The position numbers were made by a program, and so were the translations under genes. From Sphingomonas liriopis (GTDB lineage: Bacteria > Pseudomonadota > Alphaproteobacteria > Sphingomonadales > Sphingomonadaceae), in assembly GCF_024211255.1 (NCBI RefSeq), contig NZ_JAMLDY010000002.1, forward strand, positions 124,001 to 188,000: 64,000 bases of DNA, written 5' to 3'. Positions 27,455-35,794 of the stretch are shown in pieces. Within the stretch, counting starts at the first letter, position 1. The number at the start of each line of letters is the position of its first letter. The notes beneath the pieces were generated by a model, which did no database searches, was not told where the DNA came from, and worked only from the letters and a program-made list of their open reading frames with translations.

Positions 27455-27810
27455 CCGAGATTCTGGAACGCGTCCGCGCCATCGCGCTGCTGTTGCCCGA
27501 GGTGGAGGAGCGGCCGAGCCATGGCCAGCCGACCTTCTTCGTCGCCGGCAAGCAGTTCGCGCAGGTCCGCGACGATCATCACGGCGATGGCCGCCACGTC
27601 GTCTGCGTGCGGACCAGCGGCGACGACGAACAGGCGATGCTGATCGAGACGGCGCCGGAGACGTATAGCAGGCCCGCCTATCTCGGCCCGTCGGGCTGGG
27701 TCGCGGTGAACCTTGCCGGCGATCCCGACTGGACGCTGATTGAGGATCGGATCGCGCGCAGCTGGGAGCTCGCCGCGCCGCGCCGGCTGCTCGAAGCGGG
27801 CGGGCGATGA
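27451..27810 (+). CDS. MmcQ/YjbR-family protein
   Basis: A 119-residue protein of the MmcQ/YjbR (DUF419, CyaY-like fold) family: LLLPEVEERPSHGQPTFFVA, FAQVRDDHH, and YLGPSGWVAVNLAGDPDWTL with a terminal SWELAAPRRLL. Such proteins are annotated as putative DNA-binding, but the role is not established. It is coupled by ATGA overlaps to purN upstream and to the orphan gene downstream. Confidence 0.85.
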   Translation: MTEILERVRAIALLLPEVEERPSHGQPTFFVAGKQFAQVRDDHHGDGRHVVCVRTSGDDEQAMLIETAPETYSRPAYLGPSGWVAVNLAGDPDWTLIEDRIARSWELAAPRRLLEAGGR

Positions 27811-28397
27811 GCGAGACGCGCGATCAGGCGCAGACGCGCCGCCGCTGGATCACGCTGGCCGAGGTGGTGGCGGTGGCGGGCGTCGTGATCGCGGCGCTGA
27901 CGCTCTACAGCAACTGGCAGGACCGGCGCGAGGCCGCCGCCGACAAGGCGGTCGCGGCGGCGAGCGCGACGCGCGACAAGACACGCTTCCAGCTGCGTGG
28001 CACGCCCGACGACGACAAGCGCGCGATCGTGCTGGCGCGGAGCGAAGCGCATCCGCTCGGCGATATCCGCGTCACGTTTCCGACCGGGCTCGGCGTATCG
28101 CCGCAGGATTCGGTCAAGCAGACGATCGAGGCGGACTGGTTCGACGACGGCCTGCGCAAGGCGACCGATGGCGGCGCGGACGATCTGACCGGGCGGTTGC
28201 CGGTACTGATCCGCTACACCTATTTTACCGACGACGTGCCGACGACGCGGCAGGCGATCTACGACATCGTCTGGCAGACGCGCGGGCAGCGGTTCCAGGG
28301 CCGCAAGGTCGAACTGCTCGACCTGCGCCTGCGCGAAAGCGGGGGTAGTCAGCAGCGGGTCGATGCCTTGTGGGCGAAGGACCGGCCGGCGGCCTGA
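27807..28397 (+). CDS. Membrane-anchored protein of unknown function
   Basis: I do not recognise a family. The 196-residue protein has a basic N-terminus, one transmembrane segment (about 17-36, LAEVVAVAGVVIAALTLYSN), an alanine-rich helix, and a soluble domain (IRVTFPTGLGVSPQDSVK, LIRYTYFTDDVPTTRQAIYD). It is translationally coupled (ATGA) to the MmcQ gene, so it belongs to the purM-purN operon tail. Confidence 0.8.
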   Translation: MSETRDQAQTRRRWITLAEVVAVAGVVIAALTLYSNWQDRREAAADKAVAAASATRDKTRFQLRGTPDDDKRAIVLARSEAHPLGDIRVTFPTGLGVSPQDSVKQTIEADWFDDGLRKATDGGADDLTGRLPVLIRYTYFTDDVPTTRQAIYDIVWQTRGQRFQGRKVELLDLRLRESGGSQQRVDALWAKDRPAA

Positions 28398-28417
28398 ACG
28401 GCCGGGTCGCCGTTCCT

Positions 28418-28483
28418 CCGTTCGCCCTGAGCCTGTCGAAGGGCCTGAGTCTAAAGGTGCTTCGACAGGCTCAGCACGAACGG
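28418..28483. repeat. REPIN-like repeat, CTTCGACAGGCTC family, copy 2
   Basis: Compact 66-base version: CCGTTCGCCCTGAGCCTGTC and GCTTCGACAGGCTC...GAACGG are inverted around a short spacer. It lies between convergent genes. Confidence 0.9.
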
Positions 28484-28497
28484 GGAGTTGTCGGTCA

Positions 28498-29772
28498 CTA
28501 CCACCCCACCAGCCACCGCCCGAAGCGCGGCACCGCCCCCCGCCGCGTCATCCAGTCGCTATACACCCGATACGCCGGGTCGAGACCCAGGTGCCGCTCC
28601 TCGGTACGCGCGCGCCAGTAATAGACGCCGCTCACCACCGCCATCAGCAGCGTAGCACGCACCGCGTCGGTCAGCGAGCCCGTCGTCAGGATCGGCAGCG
28701 TCGACAGCCACCAGAACAGGTTCTTCGACAGATACGCCGGGTGCCGCGACCAGGCATAGGGTCCGTGCGTCAGGATGCCGCGATGCGTCAGGTTGGAAAA
28801 GCGCAGGCCGAACGCCACCGTCGCCCAGGCGTAGATCGCGGTCAACACGACCAGCATTGCACCCCACGCTCCCAGCAGCAGCGGATGGCCGGCGAACCAG
28901 TCCATCCATTCCTGCGTGCCGCGATGATAGTCGAGCGGCCCTCCGCCATCCATCAGGATGAACGGCGGATAGCACATCAGCGCCGCGGTCCACGCGGCGG
29001 CAAAGGGATTGGCGCTGCGGATATGCGCGTCGAGCGGGCGCAGCGTCAGGATATAGCCGACGGTGGCGAAGGCGACGTCGATGACGAACATCAGCGCGAT
29101 CAGCCATTGCGCGATGGCGACCGGATCGGTCAGCGTCGCCGGCGGCGTACGGATGAACCCCGCATAATTGCCCGGCACCACCGCGAGCATGAAGGCGAGG
29201 AAGAAGCCCTTCACCGCCCAGTTGCGCAGATGGTCGTGGATCGCCCGCGGATCGACACCCCCCTGCCCGGTCAGCCACGCGCCGACGTGCCACGCGCCAT
29301 CGCGCGGTTCGACGAGATAGCGGTCGAGCCACAATACGTACGGCACCGCGATCACCGCGACGACCGGCACCGCCCAGCTGAAACACCACATGGCGAAGGC
29401 GAAATTACCCTCCCAATAGAAAGGTCCGAGGCCATAGATCACCGCGATCCCGCCCCATGTGACGAACAGCCCGGCAAGCTTGGTCAGGCTGGCGTCGCGC
29501 GTCTCGATCAGCGGCTTGGGGGCATGCCAGTCGATCCCGGTGCTGGCGCTGCGATGGACCTTGTCGACCAGCAGCGACCAGCCGACCATCGGCAGCGCGC
29601 AGGCGAGCAGCCCGCACAGCGCGGCATAGGGCCCGTCCATCCCGATCGCGTAGGCCGTGGCCAGCCAGACGAGCAGTCCCGCAAGGCCGACCAGCCCGAC
29701 GCCATGGCTCACGGCGGATGCGGGGCGCGGATCGGCGGCTGCTTGCGCGGCGAGCGCGGGATCATGGTACAT
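28498..29772 (-). CDS. Polytopic membrane protein with isoprenylcysteine-carboxylmethyltransferase-like C-terminus
   Basis: A 424-residue integral membrane protein with about eight or more hydrophobic segments. The C-terminal block THGPYAWSRHPAYLSKNLFW followed by TEERHLGLDPAYRVYSDWM matches the ICMT/PEMT membrane methyltransferase family, which uses S-adenosylmethionine. The N-terminal two thirds are membrane helices with no motif I recognise. The acceptor is unknown. It is monocistronic, ATG at 29772. Confidence 0.75.
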   Translation of the reverse strand: MYHDPALAAQAAADPRPASAVSHGVGLVGLAGLLVWLATAYAIGMDGPYAALCGLLACALPMVGWSLLVDKVHRSASTGIDWHAPKPLIETRDASLTKLAGLFVTWGGIAVIYGLGPFYWEGNFAFAMWCFSWAVPVVAVIAVPYVLWLDRYLVEPRDGAWHVGAWLTGQGGVDPRAIHDHLRNWAVKGFFLAFMLAVVPGNYAGFIRTPPATLTDPVAIAQWLIALMFVIDVAFATVGYILTLRPLDAHIRSANPFAAAWTAALMCYPPFILMDGGGPLDYHRGTQEWMDWFAGHPLLLGAWGAMLVVLTAIYAWATVAFGLRFSNLTHRGILTHGPYAWSRHPAYLSKNLFWWLSTLPILTTGSLTDAVRATLLMAVVSGVYYWRARTEERHLGLDPAYRVYSDWMTRRGAVPRFGRWLVGW

Positions 29773-29878
29773 GCGTGCCGGTCTAGCGCGGCACCGGTAA
29801 GCAAGTCGTGAACCATGCGGGAGATACGGACGCTTGCACCTGTCCAGCGACGGCGGTAATGGCGCTGACGCACCATGC

Positions 29879-29952
29879 GCGGGTATAGCACAATGGTAGT
29901 GCAGCAGCCTTCCAAGCTGAATACACGGGTTCGATTCCCGTTACCCGCTCCA
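29879..29952 (+). tRNA. tRNA-Gly (anticodon TCC)
   Basis: The acceptor stem GCGGGTA (29879-29885) pairs with TACCCGC (29942-29948), followed by T and an encoded CCA end (29950-29952). The anticodon loop CTTCCAA places TCC at 29911-29913, and GGTTCGATTCC forms the T arm. Reads GGA glycine codons. Confidence 0.96.
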
Positions 29953-30014
29953 GCCTTTCCTTGACTGTTACGCCGATGTGGCGCTGCTCCTGATGGTACG
30001 ATTGGAGTACGATC

Positions 30015-30206
30015 ATGATGGCAGCGGCGATAGGCATCGGGGCGATGGCGATAGGGTTTGGCGGCTGGAGCGTGCATCGAACATATCGACGCCGCGTGCG
30101 TCGCCGCGATCGGGAGGTGCAGCACGCCATGGACGTCGTGATATGGAACGACATGATCGCCGGACGGGAGCCCGCCGTTGCTCCCGCGATCGAGAACATT
30201 GGATAG
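30015..30206 (+). CDS. Possible small membrane-associated protein
   Basis: A 63-residue open frame beginning MMAAAIGIGAMAIGFGGWSV, hydrophobic, then strongly basic (HRTYRRRVRRRDRE). TTGGAG lies about 8 bases before the ATG. It ends just before a strong hairpin. No family is recognised, so it could be a chance frame. Confidence 0.45.
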   Translation: MMAAAIGIGAMAIGFGGWSVHRTYRRRVRRRDREVQHAMDVVIWNDMIAGREPAVAPAIENIG

Positions 30207-30214
30207 GCGACGGG

Positions 30215-30244
30215 GACGGGCGCCTGCGTTTTTCGGCGCCCGTC
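30215..30244. terminator. Hairpin terminator between convergent genes
   Basis: GACGGGCGCC (30215-30224) and GGCGCCCGTC (30235-30244) form a perfect 10-bp stem around a T-rich loop. It lies between the plus-strand small frame and the minus-strand SDR gene ending at 30249. A downstream T run is absent. Confidence 0.6.
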
Positions 30245-30248
30245 GCAA

Positions 30249-31034
30249 TCACGTGTTGGCCGTACCCGGCTCGGCCATCTTGCGGTGCTGCTCCGCCAGC
30301 ACCGCGTTCGGCGTGACGTTGGCGACTGCCGACTGGATCTTGTTCTTCCACCCCGACACGACCGATGCCTTGCCGGCCATCACCGCGTCCCAGCCATCCC
30401 TGGCGACATCCGCCGGATCGCTCTTCTTGGGATCGGCGCCGACCGACGTGTCGAGCATGTCGCCACGCGCGAAGAATTCCGTGTCGACCGGCCCCGGCAT
30501 CAGGTTGGTGAGCGTCACCCCGTCGGCGTCCCTGATCTCGTTCTGGAGCGCGGCGACGAAGCTGTCCACGAACGCCTTGGTGCCGTTGTACACCGCCTGG
30601 AACGCGCCGGGGATATAGCCGGCGATCGATCCCGTCACGAGCACCTTGCCCGCGTTGCGCGCGACCATCGGTTTCAGCACCTTCTGCAACAGATAGGCGG
30701 TGCCGACGATGTTGGTATCGACGACATGACGCCAGTCTTTCAGGTCCTGATCGAGGAACGCGTGGCCCAGCCCGTGACCGGCGTTGGCGCAAAGCAGGTC
30801 GACCTGCCGCCCGCCGGCCGCGGCGAGCAGCCGGTCGACGCCGTCGATCGTCGACAGGTCCGCCTCGACCGACTGGACGTCGGTGCCGAACTGCTTGAAG
30901 TCCGCTGCGGCGGCATCGATCAGCGGTTCGTCGGCGACGACGAGGATATCGTACCCGTCCTTCGCCGCCAGCGTGGCGAGTTCGAAGCCGATGCCGGTCG
31001 AGGCACCGGTGATGATCGCGAATTTGTCAGCCAT
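30249..31034 (-). CDS. SDR-family NAD(P)-dependent oxidoreductase
   Basis: Classical short-chain dehydrogenase/reductase of 261 residues. The cofactor loop is ITGASTGIGFELA, NAG appears as LCANAGHGLGH, and the catalytic set is S in VTGSIAGYIPG with the YNGTKAF Y-x3-K pair. The substrate is unknown. It is the last gene of an operon with a zinc alcohol dehydrogenase and a SRPBCC protein, 11 bases after the dehydrogenase stop. Confidence 0.92.
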   Translation of the reverse strand: MADKFAIITGASTGIGFELATLAAKDGYDILVVADEPLIDAAAADFKQFGTDVQSVEADLSTIDGVDRLLAAAGGRQVDLLCANAGHGLGHAFLDQDLKDWRHVVDTNIVGTAYLLQKVLKPMVARNAGKVLVTGSIAGYIPGAFQAVYNGTKAFVDSFVAALQNEIRDADGVTLTNLMPGPVDTEFFARGDMLDTSVGADPKKSDPADVARDGWDAVMAGKASVVSGWKNKIQSAVANVTPNAVLAEQHRKMAEPGTANT

Positions 31035-31045
31035 CGTATCTCTCC

Positions 31046-32230
31046 TCAGGCGGCCGTCATGCCGGGTTTCAGCACGATCTTGGTCGTCTCGTTCTGGTGG
31101 TTCTTGAACAGGTCGTAGCCCTTGGGCGCGTCGGTCAGCGGCATGCGGTGCGAGATCAGGAACTCGGTATCAATCTTGTCCTCCATGATCGCGTTCAGGA
31201 GGGCCGGCATGTAATGCTGGACGTGGGTCTGGCCGGTTTTGAGCGTCAGCCCCTTTTCCATGAACGCGCCGAGCGGGAATTTATCGACGAAGCCGCCATA
31301 GACCGCCGGCATCGATACGCGCCCGCCCTTGCGGCAGGCGATGATCGCCTGGCGGATCGAATGCGGGCGATCGGTGCCGAGGAAGGTCGACGCCTTGATC
31401 TGGTCGATGATGTTGTCGACGAACATGCCGTGCGCCTCGAGGCCCACCGCGTCGATCACCGCGTCGGGACCGATGCCGCCGGTCATCTCCATCAGCGCCT
31501 CGTAGGTCGCGCTTTCCTCGAAGTTGATCGTCTCGGCGCCGAACTTCTTCGCCAGCTCCAGCCGGTGCGGGAAGTGATCGATCGCGATGACGCGCTCGGC
31601 GCCCATCAGGAACGCCGATTGCACCGCGAACAGCCCCACGGGGCCGCAGCCCCAGACCGCGACGGTGTCGCCCGGTTCGATCTGCGCATATTCGGCCGCC
31701 TGCCAGCCGGTGGGCAGGATGTCGCTGAGGAACAGCACCTTGTCGTCCGCGACGCCGTCGGGAATGACGATCGGGCCGACGTCGCTGAACGGCACGCGGA
31801 CATATTCTGCCTGACCGCCCGCATAGCCGCCGGTCATGTGGCTGTAGCCGAACAGGCCAGACATTTCGTGGCCGTAGAGTTCTTGCGCGATATCCTGATT
31901 GTCCGCGGGCAAGCCATTGGGACAGGCGGAATATTGATGCTTGTTACAGTGGTAGCAGCTGCCGCAGGCGATCGTGAACGGCACCACGACGCGCTGGCCC
32001 TTCTTCAGCGTCGACTTCGCGCCGACCTCGACCACCTCGCCCATGAATTCGTGGCCGAGGATGTCGCCCGCTTGCATCGTAGGGATGTAGCCGTCGTACA
32101 GGTGGAGGTCCGAACCGCAGATCGCGGTCGAGGTGACCTTGATGATGCAGTCGCGCGGATTGACGATCTCCGGGTCATCGACGGTGTCGATGCGGACGTC
32201 GTGCTTGCCGTGCCATGCGAGCGCTTTCAC
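31046..32230 (-). CDS. Zinc-dependent alcohol dehydrogenase (formaldehyde-dehydrogenase-like)
   Basis: Medium-chain dehydrogenase of 394 residues. Catalytic zinc ligands lie in [12 protein letters not shown] and [12 protein letters not shown]; the structural zinc uses the four-cysteine lobe [15 protein letters not shown]. The Rossmann loop is [19 protein letters not shown]. Overall it resembles glutathione-independent formaldehyde dehydrogenase-like proteins, but the substrate is inference. The start is a GTG at 32230 overlapping the SRPBCC stop by four bases. Confidence 0.92.
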   Translation of the reverse strand: MKALAWHGKHDVRIDTVDDPEIVNPRDCIIKVTSTAICGSDLHLYDGYIPTMQAGDILGHEFMGEVVEVGAKSTLKKGQRVVVPFTIACGSCYHCNKHQYSACPNGLPADNQDIAQELYGHEMSGLFGYSHMTGGYAGGQAEYVRVPFSDVGPIVIPDGVADDKVLFLSDILPTGWQAAEYAQIEPGDTVAVWGCGPVGLFAVQSAFLMGAERVIAIDHFPHRLELAKKFGAETINFEESATYEALMEMTGGIGPDAVIDAVGLEAHGMFVDNIIDQIKASTFLGTDRPHSIRQAIIACRKGGRVSMPAVYGGFVDKFPLGAFMEKGLTLKTGQTHVQHYMPALLNAIMEDKIDTEFLISHRMPLTDAPKGYDLFKNHQNETTKIVLKPGMTAA

Positions 32231-32802
32231 AGGCCCATCTCCTCGAACTGCTTGGGGTTCATCGCGGGCGTGGCGATCTCGCCGGTTTCCATCAGCTGCT
32301 TGAAGCGCCTGAGGTCGCGTCGCGCCTGGATCGCGGGTTCGCGCTGGAACATCTTGGCGATCAGTTTGCCGATCGCGCCGCCGGGCGGGTCATAGGCGAT
32401 GGTGGCGGTGACCACCGTGCCGCGCGCGCCGGCATCGCGGAATTCGATCCGCCCCGAATTGGCGACGTCGGCGCCGGGTTCGGACGTCCATTCGATCAGC
32501 CGGTCGGGCTGTTCCTGCGTGATCCGCGCGTCCCATTCCACTGTCGCGCCCGCGGGTGCCTTCACCACCCAATGCGACACCGTCGCGTCGCGCACATCGA
32601 TCGAGACGACGTTCTCCATGAAATGCGGCAGGTTCGTGAAATCGCGGAAATAGCCGTAGAGTTCGCTGGCCGGGCGATTGATCGTCACCGAACGGCCGGC
32701 GACGGAACCGCCCTTGCCTTCGGCGAGCGTGGCGGTCGTCAGGTCGGCGGCGTCGCCGTGCTTGGCCGTAGAAACAGGCGCGTCATCGCGTCGGTCGGTC
32801 AT
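32227..32802 (-). CDS. SRPBCC-family protein (polyketide cyclase/dehydrase type)
   Basis: A 191-residue START-like fold protein: [20 protein letters not shown], then [14 protein letters not shown] and [18 protein letters not shown] are typical of the cyclase/dehydrase branch that binds hydrophobic ligands. The ATG at 32802 is preferred over one at 32820 because GAAGGGAG sits at the right distance upstream of it. First gene of the SRPBCC-ADH-SDR operon. Confidence 0.87.
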   Translation of the reverse strand: MTDRRDDAPVSTAKHGDAADLTTATLAEGKGGSVAGRSVTINRPASELYGYFRDFTNLPHFMENVVSIDVRDATVSHWVVKAPAGATVEWDARITQEQPDRLIEWTSEPGADVANSGRIEFRDAGARGTVVTATIAYDPPGGAIGKLIAKMFQREPAIQARRDLRRFKQLMETGEIATPAMNPKQFEEMGL

Positions 32803-32979
32803 GGCGGTCTCCCTTCGCAAGACCGCCCTAACCCGCCGGGAGTCGCACCCGTTCCAATCGTTACGCGTACGGATTCAAATAGATAAAGCCGATTTTTACC
32901 GACGCCGCGACGCCGGGCCGGATCGATCGAGGGGGGAAGGTCGCCCGCGGGGCGGGACTTCCCCGCCGTGGCGGGGAGG

Positions 32980-33065
32980 TGGTGGACAGGGCTGGATTCG
33001 AACCAGCGTACGCTTGCACGGGCAGATTTACAGTCTGCTGCCTTTAACCACTCGGCCACCTGTCC
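32980..33065 (-). tRNA. tRNA-Tyr (anticodon GTA)
   Basis: Read on the minus strand, GGACAGG pairs with CCTGTCC, followed by A and an encoded CCA. The anticodon stem-loop has ACTGTAAATC with GTA (complement of 33029-33031). A long variable arm is present (CCGTGCAAGCGTACG), as expected of a class II tRNA. Confidence 0.96.
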
Positions 33066-33186
33066 AGATGGGAGCTTCGCCGAAGCGAGGCGGCCTATTG
33101 GCGAAGCGAAACGCGGCTGTCAACGCACCTTCCCCAAGAAAGCGCCGCGCTTGCGCGAAAGGCGGGCGCCGCCTAGCACGCCGGCC

Positions 33187-33231
33187 ATGACCGACCTTCT
33201 CTTCTTCCTCCCCGCCGGCGGCACCCGCTGA
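33187..33231 (+). CDS. Possible 14-residue leader peptide upstream of rlmB
   Basis: ATG at 33187 opens MTDLLFFLPAGGTR and stops at a TGA whose last base is the first base of the rlmB ATG (TGATG). This geometry allows translational coupling. No clear Shine-Dalgarno sequence precedes it, and it may be chance. Confidence 0.3.
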   Translation: MTDLLFFLPAGGTR

Positions 33232-33974
33232 TGGCGCGCCGTGGCCACCGCCCGTCGACGGGCACCGCCAACCGCCCGAAGTTCTGGGGCCGCCACCCGG
33301 TGACGGCGGCGCTCGCCAATCCGAACCGCACCGTCCGCAAGATCTGGGGCACGCGTGAGGCGCTGGCGTCGCTCGACATCCCCTCGACCCTGCCGGTCGT
33401 CTATGCCGATGTCGCCGATCTCGGCCGGCTGGTGCCCTCCGACGCGCCGCACCAGGGCCTTGTCGCCGAGGTCGAGCCGCTGGAAGAGATGTGGCTTGCC
33501 GACCTGCTGATCGCGGGCAAGGACGACCAGCGGCCGCTGGTGGTGCTCGACCAGGTCACCGATCCGCACAATGTCGGCGCGATCCTGCGCTCGGCGGCGG
33601 CATTCGACGCGCTAGGCATCGTCACGCAGGACCGCCACGCGCCGCCCGAAAGCGGCACGGTGGCACGCGCCGCCTCTGGCGCGCTGGAGACGGTGCCGTG
33701 GTGCCGCGTCGTCAACCTCGCCCGTGCGCTGGAGGAGATCGCCGAAGCGGGCTTCTGGCGGATCGGGCTCACCGGCCATGCCGACCAGACGCTGGCGCAG
33801 GCGATGGGGACGCAGCGCATCTGCATCGTGCTGGGCGCGGAAGGCGAAGGCATGCGCCAGAATACCGAGGCGCATTGCGACGAACTCGCCAAACTGCCGA
33901 TCAGCGACAAGGTGGAGAGTTTGAACGTGTCGAACGCCGCGGCGATCGCGCTGTACGCGGTGGCGGCGCGTTAG
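33231..33974 (+). CDS. rlmB: 23S rRNA 2'-O-methyltransferase (RlmB/TrmH family)
   Basis: SPOUT methyltransferase of 247 residues, most similar in layout to the enzyme for G2251 of 23S rRNA. The N-terminal substrate-binding domain (FWGRHPVTAALANPNRTVRK) is followed by motif 1 DQVTDPHNVGAILRSAAAF, motif 2 IVLGAEGEGM and motif 3 LPISDKVESLNVSNAAAIAL. The basic first 15 residues are an extension. ATG at 33231. Confidence 0.92.
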   Translation: MARRGHRPSTGTANRPKFWGRHPVTAALANPNRTVRKIWGTREALASLDIPSTLPVVYADVADLGRLVPSDAPHQGLVAEVEPLEEMWLADLLIAGKDDQRPLVVLDQVTDPHNVGAILRSAAAFDALGIVTQDRHAPPESGTVARAASGALETVPWCRVVNLARALEEIAEAGFWRIGLTGHADQTLAQAMGTQRICIVLGAEGEGMRQNTEAHCDELAKLPISDKVESLNVSNAAAIALYAVAAR

Positions 33975-34032
33975 ATCCGGCCACCACCGGCTGGCGAACC
34001 GATGTCGCCCGCCGCGCCCGCCAACACTCCTA

Positions 34033-34139
34033 CGTCACCCCGGACGTGTTCCGGGGTCCACCGTTCGACAAGCGTATCGGCAAAAGATCGGGTATTGCGC
34101 CCGCCGCACCGTGGACCCCGAAACACGTCCGGGGTGACG
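34033..34139. repeat. REPIN-like repeat, CACCCCGGAC family, copy D
   Basis: Inverted arms CGTCACCCCGGACGTGTTCC and GAAACACGTCCGGGGTGACG; the right arm carries one substitution (CCCCGAAA instead of CCCCGGAA). It lies between the convergent rlmB and ferredoxin genes. Confidence 0.88.
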
Positions 34140-34176
34140 ACAGGTATGTGGCAGTCGGTCGAACGCCCCCAGCCGG

Positions 34177-34494
34177 TCAATCCTCGCCGGCGATCGTCAC
34201 CTTCAGCCCGTCGAGCGCGTCGGTGAACGGCAGCTGGCACGACAGACGCGACGTCGCGTTGCGCTCGTCGCTCGAATCCAGCAGGTCGTCCTCGTCCGGG
34301 CCCATTGCCGGCAGCGCGTCGGCGAAGGCGGGATCGACATGGACGTGGCAGGTGGCGCAGCTGCAGCAACCGCCGCACAACGCCAGCAGTTCGTCGATGC
34401 CGGCGTCGCGGATCACCTCCATGACCGACAGGCCGGCCTCGCCGTCGATTTCGCGTTCTTCCCCCTCGCGCGTCACGACGATAAGCTTTGGCAT
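34177..34494 (-). CDS. 2Fe-2S ferredoxin, adrenodoxin type
   Basis: A 105-residue electron carrier. The cluster ligands follow the adrenodoxin spacing: C40-x5-C46-x2-C49 and C86 in LSCQLP. Extra cysteines C43 and C44 lie in the same loop. Such ferredoxins serve iron-sulfur assembly or cytochrome P450 systems; no isc or P450 gene is nearby. The ATG at 34494 is supported by GGAG seven bases upstream; the frame continues to 34542 without need. Divergent from the alkA-type gene. Confidence 0.93.
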   Translation of the reverse strand: MPKLIVVTREGEEREIDGEAGLSVMEVIRDAGIDELLALCGGCCSCATCHVHVDPAFADALPAMGPDEDDLLDSSDERNATSRLSCQLPFTDALDGLKVTIAGED

Positions 34495-34566
34495 GATGTT
34501 CTCCGCTGAATGTAGGCCCGGCCATGCCGTGCGTTTCGACAAGGATCAAGCTTGGGGAGATCGCGC

Positions 34567-35211
34567 ATGGGCCTGAGCGCCGAACAGATCCGCGTCGCGA
34601 TGGATGCGCTCGCCGCGACAGAACCGGCGTTCGCCGCCGGCCTGTCACGCGTCGGCTATCCGCCGCCGCGGCTGCGCGAACGCGGCTATGCGACGCTGTT
34701 GCGCACGATCCTGGGCCAGCAGGTCAGCGTCGCGTCCGCTGCGGCGGTGTATCGCAAGCTCGAATCGCTCGTCGGCAACCCGAACGACCCGCACACCATC
34801 CTCGCCGCGAGCGACGAGATCCTGCGCGCCGCCGGCCTCTCGCGGCAGAAGGCCTCCTACGTCCGCAGCCTCGCCGAGGAGGTGACGAGCGGGCGCCTCG
34901 ACCTCGATGCCCTGCCCGAGGACGACGAGGAGGCGATCGCCGCGCTCGTGCGCGTGAAGGGGATCGGCCGCTGGTCGGCGGAAATCTATCTGCTGTTCGC
35001 CGAAGGCCGGCAGGACGTCTGGCCTGCCGGCGATCTCGCCGTGCAGATCGAGATCGGCCGCCTGCTCGGCCATGACGAACGGCCGTCGGAAAAGCTGACG
35101 CGCAGCCTCGCCGAGGCGTGGCGGCCGCATCGCGGTGCGCTCGCGATCTTCACCTGGCACCATTATGGCGCCGGGCCGGACACGCCGCCCAAGGATGCCG
35201 CGCCGGTGTAA
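34567..35211 (+). CDS. DNA-3-methyladenine glycosylase, AlkA-like HhH-GPD family
   Basis: Base-excision repair glycosylase of 214 residues that removes alkylated bases. The helix-hairpin-helix is VKGIGRWSAEIYLL at about 130-143, with catalytic D156 in WPAGDLAVQ. LLRTILGQQVSVASAAAVYR is the family's first helical block. It lacks the AlkA N-terminal domain, so it is the short HhH-GPD type. The ATG at 34567 has GGGGAG upstream. Confidence 0.92.
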   Translation: MGLSAEQIRVAMDALAATEPAFAAGLSRVGYPPPRLRERGYATLLRTILGQQVSVASAAAVYRKLESLVGNPNDPHTILAASDEILRAAGLSRQKASYVRSLAEEVTSGRLDLDALPEDDEEAIAALVRVKGIGRWSAEIYLLFAEGRQDVWPAGDLAVQIEIGRLLGHDERPSEKLTRSLAEAWRPHRGALAIFTWHHYGAGPDTPPKDAAPV

Positions 35212-35261
35212 GGGGGGACCGTCGGCCTGTTCGTCCTTGCCGCCGTCACCATATTAAGACG

Positions 35262-35351
35262 CGTTCGTGCTGAGCTTGTCGAAGCACGCGCTTCCACAAG
35301 AGAAGACGTTGCCTGCGGAGAACAGCCCTTCGACAGGCTCAGGGCGAACGG
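35262..35351. repeat. REPIN-like repeat, CTTCGACAGGCTC family, copy 3
   Basis: CGTTCGTGCTGAGCTTGTCG at the left and CTTCGACAGGCTCAGGGCGA at the right are inverted around a 45-base spacer. Confidence 0.88.
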
Positions 35352-35393
35352 TAGGGGAAGGGTCCGCGGCTCCCCAATGCCTTCGTCACCCCG

Positions 35394-35491
35394 GACTTGT
35401 TCCGGGGTCCACGGTTCGGCGAACTCGTCGTTTCGAGGCTCTTTTTCGACGCTTGCGGCGCGGTGGACCCCGGAACACGTCCGGGGTGACG
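35394..35491. repeat. REPIN-like repeat, CACCCCGGAC family, copy E
   Basis: Inverted arms as in the other copies. The spacer is almost the same as that of copy A (16009-16117), including TCGTTTCGAGGCTCTTTTT and GACGCTTGCGGC, so the two share a recent origin. Confidence 0.9.
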
Positions 35492-35523
35492 AACTATTCC
35501 GGGCTGCCGGTTCGTCACGCGGC

Positions 35524-35557
35524 CATAAGCGATAGCCCTGTCGTGGCGGGGGAGGAC
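35524..35557. repeat. CTCCCCCGCC / CGCTTATG palindromic repeat, copy 2
   Basis: CATAAGCGATAGCCCTG and GGCGGGGGAGGACGTG are the inverted counterpart of the element at 15943-15979. Confidence 0.6.
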
Positions 35558-35609
35558 GTGTCGTCGTTCACCCTTCCGAATGCCGATCGATCCCAGGACT
35601 ATAACGAAA

Positions 35610-35676
35610 CGTTCGTGCTGCGTCTGTCGAAGCGCATTGAGACTTACCTGCCCTTCGACAGGCTCGGGGCGAACGG
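35610..35676. repeat. REPIN-like repeat, CTTCGACAGGCTC family, copy 4
   Basis: CGTTCGTGCTGCGTCTGTCG and CCTTCGACAGGCTCGGGGCG are inverted around a short spacer; the left arm is slightly diverged. Confidence 0.85.
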
Positions 35677-35794
35677 CACGGGGTGGGGTCGGCGGTTGGG
35701 GTGGGGCGGTGTTGCCCGCGCTCGCTTCGAACGGTTCCCGTTCGCGCATTTTTCGATTTGCCCCGCTGCGCACGATCCGCCACACGTCGCGGCC

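Larger units (their letters stand above)
35212..35794. other. Repeat-packed intergenic region upstream of mntH
   Basis: No gene was found in these 583 bases. They contain four palindromic elements: CTTCGACAGGCTC-family copies at 35262-35351 and 35610-35676, CACCCC-family copy E at 35394-35491, and a CTCCCCCGCC-type element at 35524-35557. The mntH reading frame is open back to 35267 by chance. Confidence 0.8.

Noticed and set aside
29879..30206. tRNA-Gly as an integration site for a genomic island
   Set aside because: No integrase gene and no duplicated tRNA 3' end was seen nearby.
35267..35794. N-terminal extension of MntH through four repeats
   Set aside because: The translated extension is repeat-derived and lacks any homology character; Nramp length is matched from 35795.
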